DNA of 64,000 nt from Bacteroidota bacterium (GCA_023386965.1 JAEWIR010000010.1:11634-75633); one strand, 5' to 3'. Shown: positions 45,434-54,325, numbered from the stretch's first letter. Numbers and translations: made by a program. The notes: generated from the letters alone by a model not told the origin.

Positions 45434-45643
45434 ATGACTATTTCAGATTGGAGTACGGTTGTAATTTTCGGTTTACTGTTATTTATATGGCTGTTGCCGT
45501 TCATTATTATCCTCTCATCAAACAGGACACACGGTAAGGAAAAACTTGCCTGGATTTTAGCGGTCATTTTTATTTCATGGTTTGCCTGGATCTTCTACCT
45601 GCTTCTTGCACCGGTCTCCAGACAAAGGACCCGCGTGGATTAA
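45434..45643 (+). CDS. Small two-span membrane protein (PLDc_N-like)
   Basis: 69 residues from ATG 45434. Two hydrophobic helices (about 7-26 and 39-58) with a charged linker NRTHGKEKLAWILAVIFISW. This is the pattern of the PLDc_N domain found alone or at the N-terminus of cardiolipin synthases. Function unknown. The upstream 370 bp contain the putative small RNA and otherwise AT-rich sequence. Confidence 0.6.
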   Translation: MTISDWSTVVIFGLLLFIWLLPFIIILSSNRTHGKEKLAWILAVIFISWFAWIFYLLLAPVSRQRTRVD

Positions 45644-45684
45644 GGGCCAGGTTCGTTTGATTGCCAAAAATCCTGATAAAAAAA

Positions 45685-45706
45685 TCCCCGAAAATACTTC
45701 CGGGGA
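45685..45706 (-). terminator. Terminator of the DUF4142 gene
   Basis: Stem TCCCCG/CGGGGA (45701-45706 with 45685-45690), followed on the minus strand by a run of seven T. Confidence 0.82.
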
Positions 45707-45728
45707 CCTTATTAGTGTAAAAACCAGT

Positions 45729-46322
45729 TTATTTTACAGCATCCTGAGCAGCTTTCGATTCCTGCAGGTGATGTTCAAGTGTGGGAAGTGTCTTTTCAGC
45801 AAATGCCTTTAGTGAAGCATCGCTTCCACCGGTAACCTGTTGCCTGAATTTTTCTATAGTTTGTGTATGATGCCTGACCATCATATCGGCATAAGCGCGG
45901 TCAAATTCTGCGCCGCTTCTGGCCTGCAGGTCATCATGTTCTTTTTTCTGGTTGTCATCAACCGCAGCAGGTAGGGTAAACGCTGCACCGGTGGCCCAGG
46001 ATTTCAGCTCATCATTGGTTTTAGTGTGGTCACGCACCATCATTTCTGCAAGCGCTTTCACCTTTGCATTCGTGGCCTTACCGGCCGCCATGTTACCAAG
46101 CATTACTTCCATCATTCCGCCTTTGGCAGCATCGTTTGCAAATGACCTGTCCTGTTCATTCATTTGTGTATTTCCCGCCACCATCGCTGTATCAACAGTA
46201 ACAGAATCTACCGGGTAGGCCATATCCATACTGTCCGTGGACGTATCGGTTACAGTGGTCTCATTTTTTTTGCAGGCTGTTAAAGCTGCGACACAGAATA
46301 ACGCTAAAACTGAATTCTTCAT
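45729..46322 (-). CDS. DUF4142 lipoprotein (ferritin-like helical bundle)
   Basis: 197 residues from ATG 46322, starting with a lipoprotein signal MKNSVLALFCVAALTAC. The mature part is a DUF4142 helical domain: DRSFANDAAKGGMMEVMLG, AEMMVRDHTKTNDELKSWA, ADMMVRHHTQTIEKFRQQ, LPTLEHHLQESKAA. The paired His and Glu positions resemble a DUF305/ferritin-like bundle. Periplasmic or outer-membrane anchored; function unknown. The frame to 46370 adds a region that is not signal-like and is rejected. Confidence 0.8.
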   Translation of the reverse strand: MKNSVLALFCVAALTACKKNETTVTDTSTDSMDMAYPVDSVTVDTAMVAGNTQMNEQDRSFANDAAKGGMMEVMLGNMAAGKATNAKVKALAEMMVRDHTKTNDELKSWATGAAFTLPAAVDDNQKKEHDDLQARSGAEFDRAYADMMVRHHTQTIEKFRQQVTGGSDASLKAFAEKTLPTLEHHLQESKAAQDAVK

Positions 46323-46492
46323 AATAAAATATTTTGTAGGATTAATGTTAGTGCGCTGATTTCTAAGCACATCAACAATTCTGCCAAATAAAAACCAGGA
46401 TAAAAAGACAAAATCAACGGGGCAATTAATATTGAGAGAAAAAATTTTTAAGAATAACCATTGATCCTATTTATTATTAAAAATACATATCG

Positions 46493-46508
46493 TAATATTG
46501 CAATATTA
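46493..46508 (+). promoter_or_regulatory. Palindromic operator at the arsenic operon promoter
   Basis: Perfect 16-bp palindrome TAATATTGCAATATTA, 12 bp before the ATG of arsR. Its left half TAATATTG also resembles the -7 box (one mismatch), so a bound ArsR dimer would block the promoter. Confidence 0.6.
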
Positions 46509-46520
46509 AATAATATAAAT

Positions 46521-46859
46521 ATGGGAGTCACCAAAACGGAGCATTATACGGACGCACAAAATGAAACAGCCAACCTGCTTAAAGCCATTGCCCATCCCGC
46601 CAGAGTGGCAATCATTGAATACCTGATCCAAACGAACAGCTGTATCTGCAACGATATTGTGGATCATCTCCCACTTTCGCAGGCCACCGTTTCGCAGCAT
46701 TTAAGGGAATTAAAAAATGCCGGGATCATTCAGGGTACGGTTGAAGGTAAAGCGATTAACTATTGCATTAACAAAGAAACGGTTCAGAAGCTGGAGCTTT
46801 ATTTCAGCAGTATCTTCCGGGCGGCAGCTAATCTGGAAAACAGTTGCTGCAGAAACTAA
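46521..46859 (+). CDS. arsR: ArsR-family repressor
   Basis: 112 residues from ATG 46521. Winged helix with LKAIAHPARVAIIEYLIQTN, the metal-site region SCICNDIVDHLPLSQATVSQHL (Cys pair within the helix before the recognition helix) and a C-terminal Cys pair ENSCCRN. It would sense arsenite through these Cys and release the palindrome at its promoter. First gene of a four-gene ars operon. The frame to 46461 has no better start. Confidence 0.88.
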   Translation: MGVTKTEHYTDAQNETANLLKAIAHPARVAIIEYLIQTNSCICNDIVDHLPLSQATVSQHLRELKNAGIIQGTVEGKAINYCINKETVQKLELYFSSIFRAAANLENSCCRN

Positions 46860-46879
46860 CTACACCTAAAAATAAATAT

Positions 46880-47344
46880 ATGAAACTTTCAGAAATCAAG
46901 GACATCCTAACCAACCTACAGGAACTGCACTTCGTATTGGAAAACGGCGAGCAGGTTCCTGAACATTTCCATGTAACCGAAGTGGGCCAGATCAACAAAA
47001 GGTTCATTGACTGTGGCGGGGTTATACGTGACGAAAAGGCCATCAACTTCCAGCTTTGGTTTTCTACCGATAACGACCACCGCCTGGAGGCCGAGAAACT
47101 CAAAAAGATCATTGCCCGTTCCGAGGATCAACTGGGCCTGGAAGATGCTGAAATTGAAGTGGAATACCAGCAGACTACCATCGGTAAATTCGGTCTGGAG
47201 TTCAACGGAAGCGCCTTCGTTCTCACAACCAAAACCACTGCCTGTCTGGCACAGGATGCCTGTGGAGTCCCTCATGTAAAAAAGAAAGTGAAACTTTCCG
47301 AAATCCAATCTGCAAGCTGTGCTCCGGGATCCGGCTGCTGCTAA
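46880..47344 (+). CDS. DUF6428 protein of the ars operon
   Basis: 154 residues from ATG 46880 (the frame also runs back over the arsR end). Acidic alpha/beta protein with FVLENGEQVPEHFHVTEVGQ near the start and a Cys-containing tail (ACLAQDACGVPH ... ASCAPGSGCC). DUF6428 proteins are regularly placed between arsR and the arsenate-reductase-like phosphatase in Bacteroidota. The Cys-rich end suggests metalloid binding; enzymatic function unknown. Confidence 0.8.
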   Translation: MKLSEIKDILTNLQELHFVLENGEQVPEHFHVTEVGQINKRFIDCGGVIRDEKAINFQLWFSTDNDHRLEAEKLKKIIARSEDQLGLEDAEIEVEYQQTTIGKFGLEFNGSAFVLTTKTTACLAQDACGVPHVKKKVKLSEIQSASCAPGSGCC

Positions 47345-47395
47345 ATTAAGGCCGTTAATCGTTTTGTAACTTCCTGATCAATTAAAAACAAGACC

Positions 47396-48034
47396 ATGTT
47401 CAAAAATCTCATGGAAACCATTGAGGTCATTTCCATCACGCCTGTTTCCGAGGAACGAAAAGATGTCCTGCACCCTTTGGCTGAATTCATTCAGAAAAAA
47501 GCATATGCGGGTGAAAGGATCAACCTGAACTTCATCTGTACCCACAATTCAAGAAGAAGTCATCTTTCCCAGATTTGGGCACAGGTGATGGCAGAACATT
47601 TTAACATCAAAAACGTATACTGCTATTCCGGCGGAACCGAGGCTACAGCCATGTTTCCGAAAGTCGCAGAGACCCTTCACAGTCAAGGCCTGGAAATCCG
47701 GAAACTCTCTGAGACAGAAAATCCGGTGTATGCTGTAAAATATTCAGAAAACGCACATCCGGTAATCTGTTTTTCCAAGAAATATGATGATGTCTTCAAT
47801 CCGGTAGCCGGTTTTGCCGCGGTAATGACCTGCTCCAATGCCGACGCAGGCTGCCCGTTTATCCCAGGTGCAGAAAAGCGGGTCGCCGTGAAATTTGAAG
47901 ATCCTAAATCCAGCGACGGCACCCACGAAATGGACAGCGTTTATTTTGAGCGAAGTCTGGAGATTGCAGCTGAAATGTATTTTGTAATGAATCTGGCATC
48001 CAGCCCAAATAAGAACAGCAATGGCAGCAAATAA
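47396..48034 (+). CDS. Arsenate reductase-like low-molecular-weight tyrosine phosphatase family protein
   Basis: 212 residues. Phosphatase loop ICTHNSRRSHLSQ (CX5R, about 48-60), then YSGGTEATAMFPKVAETL and the general-acid region DAGCPFIPGAEKRVAVKFEDP with Cys residues nearby (MTCSNADAGC) that could form the reduction cascade. This subgroup sits in ars operons and is taken to reduce arsenate to arsenite, although the classic ArsC resolving Cys positions differ. It overlaps the ACR3 gene by 14 bp. Confidence 0.82.
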   Translation: MFKNLMETIEVISITPVSEERKDVLHPLAEFIQKKAYAGERINLNFICTHNSRRSHLSQIWAQVMAEHFNIKNVYCYSGGTEATAMFPKVAETLHSQGLEIRKLSETENPVYAVKYSENAHPVICFSKKYDDVFNPVAGFAAVMTCSNADAGCPFIPGAEKRVAVKFEDPKSSDGTHEMDSVYFERSLEIAAEMYFVMNLASSPNKNSNGSK

Positions 48035-49085
48035 CTGCGCACCTCACGAAAGAAAAAAACTTTCCTTTCTGGATAAAAACCTGACACTCTGGATCTTCCT
48101 CGCCATGTTTCTGGGCGTTGCGATAGGTTATTTTTACCCCGATTCCTCTGCTGTCATCAATACCTTTTCCTATGGCACTACGAATATTCCGCTGGCTGTC
48201 GGCCTTATACTGATGATGTATCCGCCCTTCACCAAAGTGCGGTACCGGGAGCTTCCGAAAGTCTTTAAAAACACGAAAGTCCTGGGAATTTCTCTGCTTC
48301 TGAACTGGGTTGTTGGCCCCATCCTGATGTTTGCCCTGGCCATTATTTTCCTGCGCGATTACCCGGAATATATGATTGGGTTAATTCTGATCGGCCTTGC
48401 CCGCTGCATCGCGATGGTAATGGTGTGGAACGAGCTGGCCGAAGGTAACCGCGAATACGCCGCCGGCCTTGTAGCCATCAACAGTATTTTTCAGGTCATT
48501 TTCTACAGTATTTATGCCTATCTTTTCATTACGGTTTTACCTCCACTGTTCGGCATCAGCGGCTCTGAAGTAGAAATTACCATCGCGCAAATCGCCGAAA
48601 GTGTGGCTATTTATCTCGGAATTCCTTTTGTCCTTGGTTATTTCAGCCGCTATGTTCTTCTGAAAGCCAAAGGGGAACAGTGGTATAACGAAGTCTTCAT
48701 TCCGAAGGTCTCCCCTGTTACTTTAACCGCTCTGCTGTTCACCATTGTGATCATGTTCAGCCTGAAAGGTGAAATGATTGTACAGATACCGTTTGATGTC
48801 CTTCGCATCGCAGTGCCCCTCGTAATTTATTTTGTACTTATGTTTCTGCTAAGTTTTGTAGCTGGTAAAAAGCTTGGCGCCGATTATTCTAAAAACGCAG
48901 CCATTTCCTTCACAGCTGCGGGAAATAATTTTGAATTAGCCATTGCAGTAGCCATAGGCGTTTACGGTATTAATTCCGGACAGGCATTTGCCGGGGTGAT
49001 TGGCCCACTGGTGGAAGTTCCCGCCCTGATTGCTTTGGTGAGCGTGGCTTTCTGGCTGCGGAAAAAATGGTATCCTTCGAATTGA
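48021..49085 (+). CDS. ACR3-family arsenite efflux permease
   Basis: 354 residues with ten hydrophobic helices. ACR3 signatures: NIPLAVGLILMMYPPFTKVRY, LIGLARCIAMVMVWNELAEG (conserved Cys of the transport site, in ARCIAMV) and AAGNNFELAIAVAIGVYGIN. It exports As(III) driven by the proton gradient. Coding start overlaps the phosphatase gene by 14 bp; last gene of the ars operon. Confidence 0.93.
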   Translation: MAANNCAPHERKKLSFLDKNLTLWIFLAMFLGVAIGYFYPDSSAVINTFSYGTTNIPLAVGLILMMYPPFTKVRYRELPKVFKNTKVLGISLLLNWVVGPILMFALAIIFLRDYPEYMIGLILIGLARCIAMVMVWNELAEGNREYAAGLVAINSIFQVIFYSIYAYLFITVLPPLFGISGSEVEITIAQIAESVAIYLGIPFVLGYFSRYVLLKAKGEQWYNEVFIPKVSPVTLTALLFTIVIMFSLKGEMIVQIPFDVLRIAVPLVIYFVLMFLLSFVAGKKLGADYSKNAAISFTAAGNNFELAIAVAIGVYGINSGQAFAGVIGPLVEVPALIALVSVAFWLRKKWYPSN

Positions 49086-49163
49086 AGAGGTAATGTAGCT
49101 GACATTCGAAGATTTATCTGAAACAGCAGTCTCCGGTAAATTTTACTGCCTTATCTTTATACA

Positions 49164-49787
49164 ATGCAATCACTTGAACAGATAACTGAACTTAAGAATT
49201 CCCCCGAACTCATTTCCGAACTTACCCAGTACGGTGTGGTACGCCGTTACGGGGCGGGCGAAATGATTCTGGACGAAAACTCACACATCCGCGCCATCCC
49301 GATTGTTATTAGCGGAACTTTGAAGGTGATGCGCACCGAAGAGGATGGCCGCGAAATTCTTCTCTATTATATTAAAGCGGGCGAAAGCTGCATTATGTCC
49401 TTCCTGGGCGGCCTGCACGACGAAACAAGTAAGGTACGTGCCGAGGTGGAGGAAGATGCGGAAATCCTTTTCCTCCCGGTGGATAAGGTTTCGCTTTTCA
49501 TACGTGAATACCCGGAATGGCTGGACTACATCTTCAGGCTTTACCATAAAAGATTCGAAGAACTCCTGGAAATCGTAAATGCCATCGCTTTCAGAAAAGT
49601 GGACGAGCGCCTGCTGGATCTTCTGCAGAAAAAGAAGCAGGTTTCCGGCAGCAACACCCTGCAGGTCACTCATGAACAGCTGGCCAATGAACTGGGAACT
49701 GCACGTGTAGTGGTCTCCAGACTGCTGAAAAAGCTGGAAGAACGGGGCCAGCTGCAACTGGGCCGGAACAAAATTACGCTAATGTAA
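49164..49787 (+). CDS. Crp/Fnr-family regulator beside the sulfur operon
   Basis: 207 residues: N-terminal cyclic-nucleotide-like beta-roll (about 20-115, RYGAGEMILDENSHIRAIPI, YYIKAGESCIMSFLGG with a Cys in the position of the phosphate-binding cassette), dimer helix, and C-terminal HTH LQVTHEQLANELGTARVVVS RLLKKLE (helices 2-3). No iron-sulfur Cys cluster of FNR is present; the single Cys could sense thiol or persulfide state. It is followed at 58 bp by a TauE-rhodanese-YeeE operon whose promoter carries a related site (49784-49827). A local activator of sulfur genes, inferred. Confidence 0.85.
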   Translation: MQSLEQITELKNSPELISELTQYGVVRRYGAGEMILDENSHIRAIPIVISGTLKVMRTEEDGREILLYYIKAGESCIMSFLGGLHDETSKVRAEVEEDAEILFLPVDKVSLFIREYPEWLDYIFRLYHKRFEELLEIVNAIAFRKVDERLLDLLQKKKQVSGSNTLQVTHEQLANELGTARVVVSRLLKKLEERGQLQLGRNKITLM

Positions 49788-49827
49788 CCTAAGTAGCGGT
49801 GTGCGTTTCCCGTTTGATGCAATTTTG
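49784..49827 (+). promoter_or_regulatory. Candidate Crp/Fnr site and -7 box for the TauE-YeeE operon
   Basis: GTAAC-CTAA-GTAGC at 49784-49797 (two mismatches from the perfect dyad) and CAATTTTG (one mismatch from TAnnTTTG) at 49820-49827. The centre-to-end spacing is 36.5 bp, equal to the sites at 20847 and 55694. The site overlaps the stop codon of the regulator gene. The predicted start near 49834 supports translation from ATG 49846, not from GTG 49801. Confidence 0.5.
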
Positions 49828-49845
49828 CAGCATCAAAAAATCATC

Positions 49846-50643
49846 ATGGAAATACTGGGTTACGCAGCATCACTTCTTATCGGAATTTCATTAGGGCTTA
49901 TCGGCGGAGGAGGCAGTATACTTACAGTGCCGGTACTTGTCTATCTGTTTCGTGTAGATACAGCCCTGGCCACTTTTTACTCCCTCTTTGTGGTAGGAAT
50001 CACCAGTCTGGTGGGTTCGGTTTCCTTTTTCCGGAAAGGTCAGGTCGATTTCCGCACCGCAGTGATCTTCGGAATTCCCTCAGTCATTACGGTGTACCTT
50101 ACCCGGCTATATATTTTTCCCGCCGTACCGGACACAATCATCTCCGCCGGCAATTGGGTACTGAGTAAGGATATGTTCCTGATGGTCACTTTTGCCGTCC
50201 TGATGGTTGCGGCCTCCTACAGCATGATAAAAAAATGCCGTGGCGCAAACTGTGACGAAGAGAAGACGATCACCAAAAAAACCTTACCTGTACTGCTTTT
50301 CGGTGCTGCTACAGGACTGATTACGGGCATGCTGGGTGCCGGTGGCGGCTTCATCATCATTCCGGCACTGGTTACGCTGCTGGGCCTGGACATCCGAAAA
50401 GCCATTGGTACTTCCGTGTTCATCATTGCCGTTAATTCACTTTTTGGATTCACTGTCTCCACCGCGCAGTTCAGCATAGAGTGGGCCTTAATCATCAAAA
50501 TCGCCTTGCTGGCCATTGCCGGACTTTTTGCAGGTATGTATATTTCGGCCAGGACCGACGGCAAAAAATTAAAACCTGCCTTTGGCTATTTTGTTCTGGT
50601 GATGGGTGTCTATATTCTACTAAAAGAAATCTCAAATTTTTAA
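49846..50643 (+). CDS. TauE/SafE-family sulfite/sulfur-anion exporter
   Basis: 265 residues from ATG 49846. Eight or so hydrophobic helices, with the two glycine-rich family repeats LLIGISLGLIGGGGSILTVP (about 7-26) and LITGMLGAGGGFIIIPALVT (about 163-182). TauE/SafE proteins export sulfite or related organosulfur anions. It heads an operon with a rhodanese and two YeeE halves (gaps 16, 0 and 5 bp), so the system imports or traffics thiosulfate and disposes of sulfite. Confidence 0.88.
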   Translation: MEILGYAASLLIGISLGLIGGGGSILTVPVLVYLFRVDTALATFYSLFVVGITSLVGSVSFFRKGQVDFRTAVIFGIPSVITVYLTRLYIFPAVPDTIISAGNWVLSKDMFLMVTFAVLMVAASYSMIKKCRGANCDEEKTITKKTLPVLLFGAATGLITGMLGAGGGFIIIPALVTLLGLDIRKAIGTSVFIIAVNSLFGFTVSTAQFSIEWALIIKIALLAIAGLFAGMYISARTDGKKLKPAFGYFVLVMGVYILLKEISNF

Positions 50644-50659
50644 AATAAATAAATAAGAT

Positions 50660-50980
50660 ATGTTCAATTTACTAAAAAACCTCTTTTCAGCACCGGATCA
50701 GTCGGAGCTTCTGGAAATCATGAAAAATAAGCCTTTCCTAGTGGATGTACGGTCGCGCGAAGAATTTCAGGTTGGCTCTGTACAGGACGCGGTAAACATC
50801 CCGATTAGTTCTGTTTCCCGGGAGCTGAAGCGCTTTGCCGGCAAGAATAACATTGTGGTCTTTTGCCGCAGTGGCAACCGCAGCAGCCAGGCGAAAATGA
50901 TCCTGGAGCAGGCGGGCATTCCCAATGTGCTCAATGGCGGTAGCCTTCAAAATGTTCAAAACACCTTAAACCAAATCTAA
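50660..50980 (+). CDS. Single-domain rhodanese
   Basis: 106 residues. Rhodanese fold with FLVDVRSREEFQVGSVQDAV (about 26-45) and active loop VVFCRSGNRSSQAK (catalytic Cys about residue 74). It transfers sulfane sulfur from thiosulfate or persulfide. The stop codon directly precedes the YeeE ATG, which suggests a handover of sulfur entering via YeeE. Confidence 0.9.
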   Translation: MFNLLKNLFSAPDQSELLEIMKNKPFLVDVRSREEFQVGSVQDAVNIPISSVSRELKRFAGKNNIVVFCRSGNRSSQAKMILEQAGIPNVLNGGSLQNVQNTLNQI

Positions 50981-51544
50981 ATGACGGAATTATTATCATC
51001 CCCCTGGCCCTGGTATGTAGCCGGACCGCTTATTGGACTTACCGTGCCTGCACTGCTCATACTGGGAAATAAGTCATTCGGGATTTCCTCTTCACTGCGG
51101 CACATTTGTGCCTCATGTATACCCTCGGGCATCCCGTTCTTTAAGTATAACTGGCAGAAAGAAATATGGAACCTTGTTTTTGTACTGGGCATCATTATCG
51201 GCGGGATTATCTCGGTCACCTTATGGACCAGTTCTGAGCCAGTGAACGTGCATCCGGATTTGGCTCAGGAACTCGCAGGATACGGCATTACGGATTTCAG
51301 CAATCTGGTACCGCTGGAACTGATGAACTGGGAATCGCTGTTCACAGTCCGCGGTCTGATTATGATGGTGGGCGGAGGCCTGCTGGTAGGTTTCGGAACA
51401 CGTTACGCAGGCGGCTGCACCAGTGGTCATTCCATTATGGGTATTGCTAACCTGCAGCTGCCCAGCCTGATCGCTACCGTATTCTTTATGATTGGAGGGC
51501 TTATTATGGCCAACTTCATTTTACCCCTCATTTTATCACTTTAA
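50981..51544 (+). CDS. YeeE/YedE-family sulfur transporter, first half
   Basis: 187 residues. Hydrophobic, with a Cys in LRHICASCIPSGIPFFKYNW and the family signature RYAGGCTSGHSIMGIANLQL (about 142-161, conserved Cys that relays thiosulfate). In YeeE/TsuA one protein has both repeats; here they are in two genes. No export signal other than membrane helices. Thiosulfate import inferred. Confidence 0.87.
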   Translation: MTELLSSPWPWYVAGPLIGLTVPALLILGNKSFGISSSLRHICASCIPSGIPFFKYNWQKEIWNLVFVLGIIIGGIISVTLWTSSEPVNVHPDLAQELAGYGITDFSNLVPLELMNWESLFTVRGLIMMVGGGLLVGFGTRYAGGCTSGHSIMGIANLQLPSLIATVFFMIGGLIMANFILPLILSL

Positions 51545-51549
51545 ATTAC

Positions 51550-52056
51550 ATGAAAATGCAAAAACAAACAGACAACAGTGCCGATGTGGAAGTGCGGTTG
51601 CTGGACACCATGTGCGTGAACGAGAGTGCCCTGGAACACCGCTGGAACCATAACATCAAATATTTGCTCGTAGGAATTTTCTTCGGCATTGTTTTCATCA
51701 AGGCTGAGGTGATCAGCTGGTTCCGTATACAGGAGATGTTCAGGTTGCAGTCCTTCCATATGTACGGCATTATTGGCTCGGCAATCCTTGTCGCTATGGC
51801 TTCTATTTTTCTGATCAAAAAATTCAGGGTAAAGACGGTATATGGTGAGGAAATTGTTTTCCACGACAAGAAATTCAATAAAGGACAGATCTATGGCGGA
51901 TTGATCTTCGGATTTGGCTGGGCCCTCACCGGCGCCTGTCCCGGGCCGCTCTTTGCACAGATAGGTACCGGCGCCACCGCCATTGCTGTAACCCTGGCGA
52001 GTGCCATTGCAGGAACGTGGATTTACGGATATTTCCGCGATAAACTGCCGCATTAA
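51550..52056 (+). CDS. YeeE/YedE-family sulfur transporter, second half (DUF6691)
   Basis: 168 residues, about four hydrophobic helices, with the matching signature FGFGWALTGACPGPLFAQIG (about 119-138, conserved Cys). It is the other half of a split YeeE transporter, 5 bp after the first. Together with rhodanese they pass imported thiosulfate sulfur to the cytoplasm. Last gene of the operon, followed by a terminator shared with katE. Confidence 0.87.
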   Translation: MKMQKQTDNSADVEVRLLDTMCVNESALEHRWNHNIKYLLVGIFFGIVFIKAEVISWFRIQEMFRLQSFHMYGIIGSAILVAMASIFLIKKFRVKTVYGEEIVFHDKKFNKGQIYGGLIFGFGWALTGACPGPLFAQIGTGATAIAVTLASAIAGTWIYGYFRDKLPH

Positions 52057-52111
52057 TCAGGTAGCAGCAGATCAATAAAATCCGGGCACACTGATTTTAC
52101 TACAATTCACA

Positions 52112-52149
52112 AAAAATCCGCCTCACCTTTAGGTGAGACGGATTTTTTT
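52112..52149. terminator. Bidirectional terminator between the sulfur operon and katE
   Basis: Stem ATCCG-CTCACC/GGTGAG-CGGAT with loop TTTA and one internal mismatch, flanked by A6 and T7. Confidence 0.88.
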
Positions 52150-52163
52150 CATCAGGTCAGATA

Positions 52164-54299
52164 TCAAACCGGTAACGGATTCATCTCGCGGTCCCAGAAT
52201 CTGTGGAGAATAATATCACTTACAAATTCATCCAGGTTTCCGTCCGTAACAATACCGTCTTCAGGATCATTAAGTCCCGGAATTGCCTTTTTAAGTAATT
52301 CGGCGCCGTTATCATCTGCACCTATAGGCTTGCAGTGTTTATAGGCCTCAGCTACAAAATGAACTGCACCGGCATGCTCCATCAGGGTTTTCACACTGTC
52401 GCCGCCAGCCACATAAACCGCATCAAAAATTACAGAATCTGCAGTAAGCAAACTGTCATCAACAGGATACTCATCACCTTTCGCGGTAGTTACAAAACCA
52501 TGTCGCGGTGCGATAACCTTTACCATTGCGCCTAATTCAGAAAGAACTTTCTGTGTTTTTGTAAATGCCTCATCATTCACTCCGTTGGCGGTAAGCAAAG
52601 CGATGCGCCGTGCTTTTATATTGGTAGGAAGTTTATTGGCCATACTTACGGACGGCGCTTCCGAAATAGGTAGTTCCACTTCAATCGAGTGATAATCCGC
52701 CGGATCCCCATCAGCAGGTATAGCACCTGTAATGGGCTGCGGAAGTCTGCTGGGCACCAAACCCAGATGCTCACCTACTTTTCTTGCAAGGTCCTCGTCG
52801 ATCTCCAGTAACATATCTACCACACGCTGGCGGATCGCCACAACCTGTACCTTGCCCAGTTCAAACGAGAAGGCGTTCTGGATATGGCGCTTTTCATGCA
52901 TTGTCATACTGTTATAAAACAGTTTTGGCTGGCTGAAATGATCGAAGAAACTTTTACTTCTTCTGCGGATTTTTCCGGCGTCGATACGTTCTTCAAAAGA
53001 AGTAAATCCGCCTTCTTTCATCATGGCCTGGAATGGACAGCCCTGAGCGAGGCTGTTGGGGTTGTAGGAAACCCTTCCCTTCGGTATCTGCATGCGGTGG
53101 ATGCCGTCCCGCTGATTATTGGTAACATCCGGGATGGAACGGTTAATCGGAATTTCATGGAAATTAGGTCCACCCAAACGGGAAAGCTGGGTATCTGTAT
53201 ACGAGAAAAGCCTGCCCTGCAGCAACGGATCGTTGGTAAAGTCAATGCCGGGAACAATATGACCGGGATGAAAGGCGATCTGTTCGGTTTCGGCGAAGAA
53301 ATTATCAGGATTCCGGTTCAGTGTCATCTTGCCGATAATTTCTACCGGAACCAGTTCCTCCGGAATCAGTTTCGTGGGATCCAGCAGGTCAAACGGGAAT
53401 TTATGCTCGTCTTCCTGCTTAACGATCTGCACACCTAATTCCCATTCGGGGTACTGACCGTTATCAATTGCTTCCCATAAGTCACGGCGGTGAAAATCGG
53501 TATCCTTGCCCGCCAGCCTCTGCGCTTCGTCCCAAGCCAGCCCCAGGACACCCTGAAGTGGTTTCCAGTGAAACTTAACGAAATGAGACTCGCCTTCTTC
53601 ATTAATAAACCTAAAGGTGTGAATCCCAAATCCTTCCATAGAGCGTAACGTTCTTGGAATCCCGCGGTCACTCATTTTCCAGATCACATTGTGCATGGTC
53701 TCAGGCATGAGCGAAACAAAATCCCAAAAAGTATCATGCGCCGAGGCGGCCTGAGGAATTTCATTATGGGGCTCCGGTTTTACGGCATGCACGAGGTCCG
53801 GAAACTTCATGGCATCCTGGATAAAAAACACCGGCATATTATTGCCTACCAGGTCATAATTACCCTCCTGAGTGTAGAATTTTACTGCAAATCCACGTAC
53901 ATCCCGTGGTAAGTCGGTGGATCCCCTGCTGCCCTGTACGGTTGAAAATCTTGCAAAAACCGGAGTTTTAATGGAAGTATCATTCAGGAATTTGGCCTTC
54001 GTATATTTGGCCATGGATTTATAAAGCTGGAATTCACCGTGCGCACCGGAACCTCTGGCATGCACAATTCTTTCCGGTATCCTTTCATGGTCAAAATGGG
54101 TCATCTTCTCACGGAAGATAAAATCTTCCAGCAATGAGGGACCGCGCTCACCGGCTTTCAGGGTATTCTGGTCGTCGTTGATCTTTACACCATGGTCGGT
54201 GGTCATGAATTCGCCTTTGTCATCTACTGTATATTTTCCCAACTGTTCAAGTTTGGGATTTGCACCATTCTCAAATGGTTCCTGTTCGTTCACTTTCAT
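52164..54299 (-). CDS. katE: Monofunctional catalase, large-subunit HPII type
   Basis: 711 residues. Catalytic His in IVHARGSGAHGEFQ, Asn region DLVGNNMPVFFIQDAMKFPD, and haem-ligand Tyr in RLFSYTDTQLSRLGG; these are the clade 2 (large) catalase features. A flavodoxin/GATase1-like C-terminal domain (about 560-700, RRIALLTANGVNDEAFTKTQ) is present as in E. coli HPII. It destroys H2O2. Preceded on the same strand by the DUF892 gene (26 bp), which fits co-induction under stress. Together with KatG the strain has two catalases. Confidence 0.95.
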   Translation of the reverse strand: MKVNEQEPFENGANPKLEQLGKYTVDDKGEFMTTDHGVKINDDQNTLKAGERGPSLLEDFIFREKMTHFDHERIPERIVHARGSGAHGEFQLYKSMAKYTKAKFLNDTSIKTPVFARFSTVQGSRGSTDLPRDVRGFAVKFYTQEGNYDLVGNNMPVFFIQDAMKFPDLVHAVKPEPHNEIPQAASAHDTFWDFVSLMPETMHNVIWKMSDRGIPRTLRSMEGFGIHTFRFINEEGESHFVKFHWKPLQGVLGLAWDEAQRLAGKDTDFHRRDLWEAIDNGQYPEWELGVQIVKQEDEHKFPFDLLDPTKLIPEELVPVEIIGKMTLNRNPDNFFAETEQIAFHPGHIVPGIDFTNDPLLQGRLFSYTDTQLSRLGGPNFHEIPINRSIPDVTNNQRDGIHRMQIPKGRVSYNPNSLAQGCPFQAMMKEGGFTSFEERIDAGKIRRRSKSFFDHFSQPKLFYNSMTMHEKRHIQNAFSFELGKVQVVAIRQRVVDMLLEIDEDLARKVGEHLGLVPSRLPQPITGAIPADGDPADYHSIEVELPISEAPSVSMANKLPTNIKARRIALLTANGVNDEAFTKTQKVLSELGAMVKVIAPRHGFVTTAKGDEYPVDDSLLTADSVIFDAVYVAGGDSVKTLMEHAGAVHFVAEAYKHCKPIGADDNGAELLKKAIPGLNDPEDGIVTDGNLDEFVSDIILHRFWDREMNPLPV

Positions 54300-54325
54300 A
54301 ATGTCTGTAATTGGTGTTTTGATGG

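Noticed and set aside
49801..49845. GTG start of TauE at 49801
   Set aside because: It lies upstream of the -7 box at 49820-49827; the predicted transcript starts near 49834, so ATG 49846 is used.
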